The notes below the pieces were generated by a model. The model was not told the origin of the DNA, ran no database searches, and was given only the letters and a program-made list of their open reading frames with translations. Shown piece after piece: positions 26,948 through 32,277 of a stretch of DNA of 32,277 nucleotides; the first letter of the stretch is position 1; each line of letters starts with the position of its first letter. Both the position numbers and the translations under genes were made by a program. This DNA comes from JAGOTP01 sp964598725 (GTDB taxonomy: Bacteria; Patescibacteriota; Patescibacteriia; 2-12-FULL-60-25): NCBI GenBank assembly GCA_964598725.1, contig CAZRCW010000004.1:1-32277 (forward strand), given 5' to 3'.

Positions 26948-27403
26948 TTATTTCGTGAGTTGATTAGCGATTTTCTCCATTGCGTCCTCGAAGTGCCTCA
27001 CGATATTCCCGCGTGCGCGCTCGAGGATTTTTGGCATGAACTTGTTCGGCTTCGTACCCGGATGCTTGACGGATTTCATGGGATGCGCTGCCCCCTTCCA
27101 AAATAGGGCTTTCTTGTCTTTGGGGGTGATGACGTGGGGGCGCGTCCCTTCGTGCACCATGACGGCGTATTTGGCCGTAGGCGTGATCTTTCCGATCAAT
27201 CGCCCCAGCACGATGCCCGTGCCGAACGATTGCACGAGGTTGCCCGTTTTCCACGGCACAATGCCGCGCGTGGCGGCTTTCTGAAACTCGGCGACGCTGG
27301 CAATGACGGCCTTCTGCAAGATCGGCTCCGCCGTCCGTGGGTATTGGTCTAGCGCCCTCTTTGCCTTCTCTATGTCCGCCCCCGTTACTTCGAAGGCTGG
27401 CAT
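26948..27403 (-). CDS. HK97 gp10-like head-tail/tail completion protein (151 aa)
   Basis: ATG 27401-27403 (MPAFEVTGADIEKAKRALDQ) starts 1 bp after the connector stop; the longer frame from 27466 overlaps the connector. The body has VASVAEFQKAATRGIVPWKT, GNLVQSFG, and YAVMVHEGTRPHVITPKDKK. The latter (Y-x-x-x-V-H-E-G-T) is a hallmark of HK97 gp10/minor capsid completion proteins. It joins head and tail during assembly. Confidence 0.88.
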   Translation of the reverse strand: MPAFEVTGADIEKAKRALDQYPRTAEPILQKAVIASVAEFQKAATRGIVPWKTGNLVQSFGTGIVLGRLIGKITPTAKYAVMVHEGTRPHVITPKDKKALFWKGAAHPMKSVKHPGTKPNKFMPKILERARGNIVRHFEDAMEKIANQLTK

Positions 27404-27404
27404 A

Positions 27405-28013
27405 TTAGAGGATTCCCAATCGGGAATAGCGGGAGAGGATCCGTTTGTCGTCGTCCGAAAGGCCACGGAACCATGACACGCTGGCCTCCTGTGCGCCCTC
27501 GGATGATTTGCCCTCGGCGTCGCGCTTCTTGAACGCCCATGATGCTAGGCGCTCGCATAGGTCGCTTAGCTCGTAAGGCAAATGCCCCGATGCGGTGGAA
27601 AAATCAATCGTATAGCCCCCGACATAGGTCACGCGGATGACGTTAAACCCATGCACGGCGGCATGGATCACCAAGACGCCGAACTGCCCATCCTCCAAAA
27701 TCTCGTAGTCGTCTGTTTGAAATGTCGTCCATGATGGCGTCGCTGGCGTTCCGGCGCGGTATTGGATCGCGGAGATGGATGTGACCGGATAGTTGTGCAA
27801 ATAAATAAAACGCTCGTCCCGTTCTAAGCTGTGAAGCTCGGTCGTGTGGGTCGCGCTCTTGAAGCGTCGGCCTCCGCATTCTCCCTCGATAAAATCGGTT
27901 GCCCCGTTGATTAGCTCGGCAATCAAAGCATCCCACGTCGTCGTTGCGACAGGTATTTCCATCCGCGACTTGACGCGGGCAACCGTGGTGAGGGCGTGGG
28001 CGAGGATAGCCAT
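27405..28013 (-). CDS. head-tail connector protein, gp6-like (202 aa)
   Basis: The N-terminus (VARVKSRMEIPVATTTWDAL, INGATDFIEGEC) and the beta segment (ERFIYLHNYPVTSISAIQYR) fit the gp6/gp15-type connector family that forms the ring under the portal. The central VIRVTYVGGYTIDF with a following helix (PYELSDLCERLASWAFKKRD) is typical. It is the first gene of the connector cluster after the hairpin at 28029-28053. Confidence 0.88.
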   Translation of the reverse strand: MAILAHALTTVARVKSRMEIPVATTTWDALIAELINGATDFIEGECGGRRFKSATHTTELHSLERDERFIYLHNYPVTSISAIQYRAGTPATPSWTTFQTDDYEILEDGQFGVLVIHAAVHGFNVIRVTYVGGYTIDFSTASGHLPYELSDLCERLASWAFKKRDAEGKSSEGAQEASVSWFRGLSDDDKRILSRYSRLGIL

Positions 28014-28028
28014 ATAGGAAAGAGGGAA

Positions 28029-28053
28029 ATAGCCCCGAATGAATCAGGGCTAT
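28029..28053 (-). terminator. attenuator-like hairpin between capsid and connector genes
   Basis: On the minus strand ATAGCCC and GGGCTAT form a perfect 7-bp stem with an 11-nt loop, followed by TTTCCCTCTTT. It is in the 52-bp gap after the 138-aa gene. The T-tract is interrupted, so partial termination, lowering connector expression relative to capsid, is more likely than a full stop. Confidence 0.5.
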
Positions 28054-28065
28054 CTACTCTGTTGC

Positions 28066-28482
28066 CTAGACGCTTGCGTCTGGGGCTTGTGCTGGACCGA
28101 ACTCGGCACCTCCGAGGAGGGCGGTTGCGGAACCCGGCCAAGATGGGGTCGTGCCGCCGAGGGTGAATCGGCAGAACTGGTAGCGCTTGCGGCTGCCGGT
28201 TCCAAGGGAGGACACCTGAATCTTTTTGACCGTGTTGTCCGCCGTCATCGTGACGGTTGCGCTCGTGATAGCGGTTGCCGATGATCCGTCCGAGTTGGCG
28301 GATTCGTAGATGTCGGCTTGATACGTTTCGTTTCCGCTAGCCAAGTCGAGGTCGCCTGCGGTGATCAGCCAGCAAACATCGTCGAACCCAAGGGTATCAA
28401 CAACGGTTTCGCTGGAAGTCGTAGCCGTGCGGACGGCTGGCACAAGCGACATCGAGGCTTTGAGATTTTCTCCTAAGATCAT
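28066..28482 (-). CDS. possible head decoration protein (138 aa)
   Basis: This 138-aa protein (MILGENLKASMSLVPAVRTA) is all-beta in appearance: DVCWLITAGDLDLASGNETY, ATAITSATVTMTADNTVKKI, then RKRYQFCRFTLGGTTPSW. It comes two genes after the major capsid gene, where capsid decoration or head-tail joining proteins are often found, and would be expressed at capsid-like levels given the hairpin that follows. I do not recognise a specific family. Confidence 0.68.
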   Translation of the reverse strand: MILGENLKASMSLVPAVRTATTSSETVVDTLGFDDVCWLITAGDLDLASGNETYQADIYESANSDGSSATAITSATVTMTADNTVKKIQVSSLGTGSRKRYQFCRFTLGGTTPSWPGSATALLGGAEFGPAQAPDASV

Positions 28483-28500
28483 AGTCGTGGAATGGATGAA

Positions 28501-28761
28501 TTAAGCAATTTCTTCCGCTTCTGGTGGCGCAACGATTTCCGTTGGCTCTTTGGCGGCTTCTTCCGGTGCGACCGGAGCCTCCGCAACCTCTGGGGCTGCG
28601 GGGGCTTCCGGTTCCGGCTGTGCGACTGGGGCGGGCGAGATCGCTTCGAAGTAACCCGGAGCGTTTGCTGCCATTTCTGGCTCGATCTCTATGACCTGTC
28701 CCCGCTCGATCCGCTCCCCACAAAGGGAAATTGGATTAAGCACCTTGAATTGCTGTCGCAT
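28501..28761 (-). CDS. small capsid-region protein with Pro/Ala/Glu tail (86 aa)
   Basis: The first 42 residues (MRQQFKVLNPISLCGERIER...GQVIEIEPEMAANAPGYFEA) form a small beta-rich unit resembling other short proteins that follow phage capsid genes. The remainder is Ala/Pro/Glu-rich (PVAQPEPEAPAAPEVAEAPV...). It begins 10 bp after the capsid stop. It may decorate the capsid or line it internally. The tail resembles those of the protease and of the 116-aa protein at 24016-24366. Confidence 0.72.
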   Translation of the reverse strand: MRQQFKVLNPISLCGERIERGQVIEIEPEMAANAPGYFEAISPAPVAQPEPEAPAAPEVAEAPVAPEEAAKEPTEIVAPPEAEEIA

Positions 28762-28771
28762 AGATCAAGGT

Positions 28772-29959
28772 TTAGGAAGCTGCGGTTGCGACGACGGCAA
28801 ATGCTTCTGGGAGGGTCAAGGCGACGGCGTGGCGGTGTTTGAACACGAGCGCGCGCTGGTCGGCCAAGGCAACTTCCTTGCTGCCGAACGTACCGGAGGT
28901 GAATTGTTCGAGCTTCATCGCGCCACGGTTTCCGAAGGCAACCGTCTTCATGTTTCCGAAGGCGATAAACTTGGTTGACACGGCCGTCGCTGATAAGGCT
29001 GGGAAGTGGCGGTTCGTGTAGACTGGGAAGCCCAAGATTTCACCAACTGGACGAGGACCGGATGGCGACTTTGGATCGTTGACCAAAATCGGGTTGATGC
29101 CTGCGCCTACGCCGAGCAAATAGTTGCCCGTGTCGTCCTTCTGGACGCGGAGGTTAGCCCAAACCGTCTTGCTCATGTAGAACGCGGCACCGTCGAGCAG
29201 GGATTCTTCAAGGTTTCCAATAACCGTCGAGGAATCTTCAATAACATTGTACTCTTGGAACGTGTCTTTGCCGGTCGCGAGGGTGACGGCCGTCACATCT
29301 GCGGAGCGCAAGATGCCAGTAAACGGATCGGTAGCGTTTCCACCGCCGTTGAATACCTGACGGTCGATCATGTTTGCCAATGCTTCACCGGCCAAAGCCA
29401 TGAGCCAATCGGAAAGGTTCACTGGGGAATCATCCAAAAGGTCATTACCGAGGGCAAAGGCGAGCTGCCACTTCTTGGCTTGCAAGAGGGCTTGCTTGAA
29501 CGTCACGGAGGTGATGGAACCGGCGGCGTTCAAACCAAGATATTCACCTGTCAACACGGAACCCGTGTAGGCAGGGATAGCCAATTCGTCGCTGTTCATC
29601 GTCCAAACTTGAGCTTGGGACATCGCCAAACCAACCGTGCGGGCGATGCGCTGGATGGCGCTAGCAACTTCCGTAGGAAGGAGGTAGCCACCACGGGAAT
29701 CAACCTCGGAGATCAACTCCTCGTTAGCCTTGATCGAGTGACCAAGGGACACGGCCTTGACAGCCTGTGCAAAATCCTTTTTCTGATCCGTCGTCAAACA
29801 GGTGCGGTCGTATCCGTAGACGGCGCGTTCTGCGCGCATTTCCTCAACAATCCGGCGAGCGGTACGCGCGGATTCCTCACCAACAATAGGGGCAACCTTC
29901 TTTTCAAACAGCTCGTCAACGTGCTGCTTTACTTCTACCAACATTTCTTTCAAATCCAT
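28772..29959 (-). CDS. major capsid protein, HK97 fold (395 aa)
   Basis: The protein has a short N-terminal helical delta-like region (about 1-75: KEMLVEVKQHVDELFEKKVA), then the HK97 core starting SRGGYLLPTEVASAIQRIAR. The usual spine and P-domain signatures follow (ALGNDLLDDSPVNLSDWLMA, NGGGNATDPFTGILRS). The A-domain end (GNRGAMKLEQF and DQRALVFKHRHAVALTLPEA) is also typical. The protease is encoded 18 bp upstream and would remove the N-terminal part. The delta segment is shorter than in HK97, consistent with the scaffold region being on the protease protein. Confidence 0.95.
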   Translation of the reverse strand: MDLKEMLVEVKQHVDELFEKKVAPIVGEESARTARRIVEEMRAERAVYGYDRTCLTTDQKKDFAQAVKAVSLGHSIKANEELISEVDSRGGYLLPTEVASAIQRIARTVGLAMSQAQVWTMNSDELAIPAYTGSVLTGEYLGLNAAGSITSVTFKQALLQAKKWQLAFALGNDLLDDSPVNLSDWLMALAGEALANMIDRQVFNGGGNATDPFTGILRSADVTAVTLATGKDTFQEYNVIEDSSTVIGNLEESLLDGAAFYMSKTVWANLRVQKDDTGNYLLGVGAGINPILVNDPKSPSGPRPVGEILGFPVYTNRHFPALSATAVSTKFIAFGNMKTVAFGNRGAMKLEQFTSGTFGSKEVALADQRALVFKHRHAVALTLPEAFAVVATAAS

Positions 29960-29977
29960 AGAGAAAGTGAAAATGAT

Positions 29978-31144
29978 TTAGTTTCTAGGAAACTTGAGCT
30001 TAGACAATCCCTCGCTCAAGATAGTGGCCATTCCGCGCAAGATGGCGCGCTGCTGGGCGTATGCCTCGAGCGCGTCTACTTCCGCGTTATTCGACTTTTT
30101 TGGGGTGGCCTCTTGCCCTTTTGAATCGTCACCCTCGGAGTCCGCTTCGGTTAGAAGCTCCTCTAAGGCGGCGGTGGCTTGGCGCATAGCGTCAATCGAC
30201 GTTTCAATGATACCACGGTTTTTGCTGCTAATCACACGTCCGGCTTTTGCTGCGATATTCTGCACCCCGCGCGTGGTCAGGAATCCGATCATCTTTTGCG
30301 CGACTTCCTCGTTTGATTTCGCATCGGAAACGCTGATGTTTCCTAGCTTTTCCATCATCTCGGCGAGGAGCTTAGGGAACGAATCAACGGGAGCGGTGTC
30401 GAGCATGTAGGCGTCCGTCAGGTTCCATGCGGCGAAATAGAGGGCGTCGATGTAGGGATATTTTTGCTGGCAAAGCTCGGAATGGGCAGCCAGCAATTCC
30501 TCCGTCATGCCTTTTTCTTCCGGCTTGGCCTCCTCCTCTTTCGGCGCTTCGGCTTCTGGGGCGGGCGCTGGCGCATCCGTTGGCTCCTCTGCGGGTTTGG
30601 GTTCGTCTTCCTTTGGCGCGTCCGCTGGCGGGGCTTCTGGGGCTTCGTCTGGTTTTACGTCCTCCTCTTTGACCTCCTCTCCCAAGAAGCTGCTCATTTT
30701 CTCAGCAAACTCGACGGATTTCATAGAAAGCATACGGGCGTTGGGGTTGCATGGGACGGCGACGAAGCTGATCTCCATTAGCTCGTTGGTGATAACGCCC
30801 TTCTCATCCATCTTACGGAGGAAGCCCACGCTCATCGTGTCCAAAACGCCCGATTCCACCATGTCGCGCGTGTCGCGAGCGATTTGCGTGATCTCGTGGA
30901 ACTCCGGCTCGGTCACGAGCGTCTTGCCCTCGACGTAGGTATTCGGGGCTTTGGCGACGATGGATTGCACGCGGTAGTCGTGATCGACGAGAATGCGCGG
31001 GGATTTCTTGAAATTGGAAAGATCCCATTGGGAAATGGGGATGCTTTCACCGGATCGGTCAACGGTCTCGTCTGACGCGATGAATCGAATCCGTCCGTCC
31101 GTTCCCTTCTGCGCGTGGGCTTTGATGAATTGTTTTGTGTCCAT
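29978..31144 (-). CDS. prohead protease fused to scaffold-like domain (388 aa)
   Basis: Residues 1-145 form the HK97-type prohead serine protease: VDHDYR with His55, DTMSVGF with Ser105, and MEISFVAVP with the acidic third residue (about 124). A Pro/Ala/Glu-rich linker (about 165-225) follows. The last 160 residues are helical (GRVISSKNRGIIETSIDAMR ... LEELLTEAD), which is the pattern seen when scaffold function is fused to the protease. It cleaves the capsid N-terminus and itself during maturation. The start at 31144 has the CTTATG context after a 160-bp gap. Confidence 0.93.
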   Translation of the reverse strand: MDTKQFIKAHAQKGTDGRIRFIASDETVDRSGESIPISQWDLSNFKKSPRILVDHDYRVQSIVAKAPNTYVEGKTLVTEPEFHEITQIARDTRDMVESGVLDTMSVGFLRKMDEKGVITNELMEISFVAVPCNPNARMLSMKSVEFAEKMSSFLGEEVKEEDVKPDEAPEAPPADAPKEDEPKPAEEPTDAPAPAPEAEAPKEEEAKPEEKGMTEELLAAHSELCQQKYPYIDALYFAAWNLTDAYMLDTAPVDSFPKLLAEMMEKLGNISVSDAKSNEEVAQKMIGFLTTRGVQNIAAKAGRVISSKNRGIIETSIDAMRQATAALEELLTEADSEGDDSKGQEATPKKSNNAEVDALEAYAQQRAILRGMATILSEGLSKLKFPRN

Positions 31145-31208
31145 AAGATTAGATATTAGTTCGAGCCGCTGCCTCCGCCCTATCGCGGAACGGGACGATG
31201 GTTGAAGA

Positions 31209-31296
31209 CTATGACATAGCCGCTTTCAAAGAGATGAGAAAAGCGTTTGCTATTTTGCACTTCGTTATTTCGTCGAATGTCTTTCTGATCTGCATA
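31209..31296 (-). CDS. possible micro-ORF (28 aa) in the gap before the protease
   Basis: The 164-bp AT-rich gap 31145-31308 contains one short frame from ATG 31294-31296 (TTTATG) to TAG 31211-31209, MQIRKTFDEITKCKIANAFL followed by ISLKAAMS. It is basic and helical. Apart from the start context there is no support. The rest of the gap shows no clear promoter. Confidence 0.25.
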
Positions 31297-31308
31297 AAGA
31301 ACTAATTA

Positions 31309-32277
31309 CTAAGTTATTGTTTCACGCGCTTCCGTCACTTCATCGGAACCACCCGAGAGCGTCGCACCCGAGAGCGTAAGCGCTGGCCCGATGCTCCCAC
31401 CATGAAACCCGATTTGGCTGATCGTGATAGCGTTTCCGGCTGATCCGGCTGTAGATGCGTTGATCGTTACGACTGGGCCTACCGCGGTAGCTACACCAAC
31501 GGGAGCACCGATGCCACTGATCCAAGCCGCAATATTTGTCGCAAGGTCGTCGTTATTCGCGCCGATAGAGATTCCACCACCGCCAATTGTCGTCGTGGTA
31601 CCCCCAACTTCAAGCTGGATATTGTCATACCCACCCGTACATGTGGCCGTTGTAGGCGTGACGCCCGCACCTGACCAGACGAACGTACCCCCGCTAAATT
31701 GGCCGGGGATTGCAAAGTTGATATCGGCACCGACGGCGGTAGCGATTCCCGGGCCGAATGCCGCAACCATAGCGGCGGCGACGTTCGCCGCGGTGACTTC
31801 GTTTGATGTTTCTGCCACGAAATCAGCCGTTACGCCTTCGGTCAGCGTCCCCATGCCGCTCAGAACGTTGAAGTTCCCGCCCGCCATAGCCGTCCAGTCC
31901 GTAACGGTCATGGTTCCCGTGGCATTCACCCCGTCCGCAATCGTGTGATCCAAGACGGTAAGCGTGCCACTGGCCACAACCGCCGCCGAGTTCGTGTCAG
32001 GGATATCCACCCGTCCAGTCGCGGCTTCAACCGTCCCAAACGGACTTTCATCGACCCATGTGATGGCCGTAGCCGTGAGGTTGTTGACGTTGAACGTATC
32101 GGCCACATTCCCCGCACCATCTTCCATGAGCCACTCACCGGCGAGCGAGCTCGGAATAGTATTATCATCCCGAATACCTGTGAGTTGAGCAGCTGTAAGG
32201 TCGGCATTGAACGCACGCCATTCTTTCATATATCCGGCCATGCCTTGGATGAACGCACCCGCAATGTCATTTCCACG
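31309..32277 (-). CDS. fibre protein, C-terminal part with end of LamG domain (runs off right edge)
   Basis: The frame is open from base 32277, before the first ATG at 32241. The first residues RGNDIAGAFIQGMAGYMKEW and RAFNADLTAAQL are the last strands of a laminin-G domain. After a short second segment (SLAGEWLMEDGAGNVADTFN) come two copies of a phage fibre repeat: TMTVTDW...TSNEVTAANVAAAM, and VGPVVTINASTAGSAGNAIT ... LSGATLSGGSDE. The protein is likely the C-terminal part of the gene at 1-344, giving one fibre protein of roughly 470 aa or a little more. It precedes the protease gene. Confidence 0.8.
   Translation of the reverse strand, partial: RGNDIAGAFIQGMAGYMKEWRAFNADLTAAQLTGIRDDNTIPSSLAGEWLMEDGAGNVADTFNVNNLTATAITWVDESPFGTVEAATGRVDIPDTNSAAVVASGTLTVLDHTIADGVNATGTMTVTDWTAMAGGNFNVLSGMGTLTEGVTADFVAETSNEVTAANVAAAMVAAFGPGIATAVGADINFAIPGQFSGGTFVWSGAGVTPTTATCTGGYDNIQLEVGGTTTTIGGGGISIGANNDDLATNIAAWISGIGAPVGVATAVGPVVTINASTAGSAGNAITISQIGFHGGSIGPALTLSGATLSGGSDEVTEARETIT

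Noticed and set aside
29006..30124. Long plus-strand ORF of 372 aa
   Set aside because: It is antisense to the major capsid and protease genes, has unnatural composition and no recognisable motif, and nothing else on the plus strand is a gene.
1..32277. CRISPR arrays, insertion sequences, integrase and attachment sites
   Set aside because: No regularly spaced repeats, transposase or integrase motifs, or flanking direct repeats were seen. The only tandem repeat is the 40-bp iteron block.

Overview
The window looks like a nearly complete genome of an uncultured tailed double-stranded DNA phage of siphovirus type. Every supported gene lies on the minus strand, so transcription runs from high to low coordinates. 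The virion genes include small and large terminase, an HK97-type portal, prohead protease, major capsid protein, connector and tail-completion proteins, tail tube, frameshifted tail chaperones, tape measure, hub and collar fibre. No integrase, DNA polymerase, helicase or primase was recognised. The host is not identifiable from sequence alone. GC is moderately high, stops are standard, and sigma70-like promoters are present. Almost all starts lack a Shine-Dalgarno sequence and have T at -1 (TATG). A protein with Ala/Thr/Ser 'TATSS/NASST' repeats gives only a weak hint of a candidate-phylum (Patescibacteria-like) host.

Layout in transcription order. Early region (about 16.16 kb down to 9.6 kb): a promoter at 16079-16107 opens an operon with a zinc-ribbon or KGG-like ORF, an annealing-type protein with a topoisomerase zinc finger, a coiled-coil partner and several tiny proteins including a TM2 membrane protein. 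Next come a structured RNA (B), tRNA-Met, a tRNA-like element, and a three-gene cassette that unusually does have strong ribosome binding sites. A second, nearly identical promoter/operator at 11881-11960 drives an ArdC-like gene and more small genes, ending at a terminator near 9.57 kb. A candidate origin follows (9471-9562: DnaA box, four 10-bp iterons, AT-rich hairpin), then a second structured RNA (A, about 8966-9387) with its own promoter.

Middle and late region (8.9 kb to 1, then 32.3 kb to 16.36 kb): a VRR-NUC nuclease with a predicted leaderless start, small genes, a ParB/methyltransferase fusion, TerS, TerL, a portal-MuF fusion and two virion proteins come first. A LamG-containing fibre gene runs off the left end. 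The right end begins inside a gene whose first residues look like the end of a LamG domain, so the ends very probably belong to one gene on a circular map. Joining them restores the standard portal-protease-capsid order. Then come protease, capsid, connectors, tail tube, a lysis/HU block, chaperones with a -1 frameshift site, tape measure, hub, fibres and a strong terminator at 16336-16351. Between that terminator and the early promoter lies a probable small RNA gene of about 90 nt with its own promoter and terminator.

The main candidates for something new are the two structured RNAs with matching promoter-proximal blocks, the aberrant tRNA-like gene, the small RNA at 16.2 kb, and the UAUG start context combined with a phage-encoded tRNA-Met.
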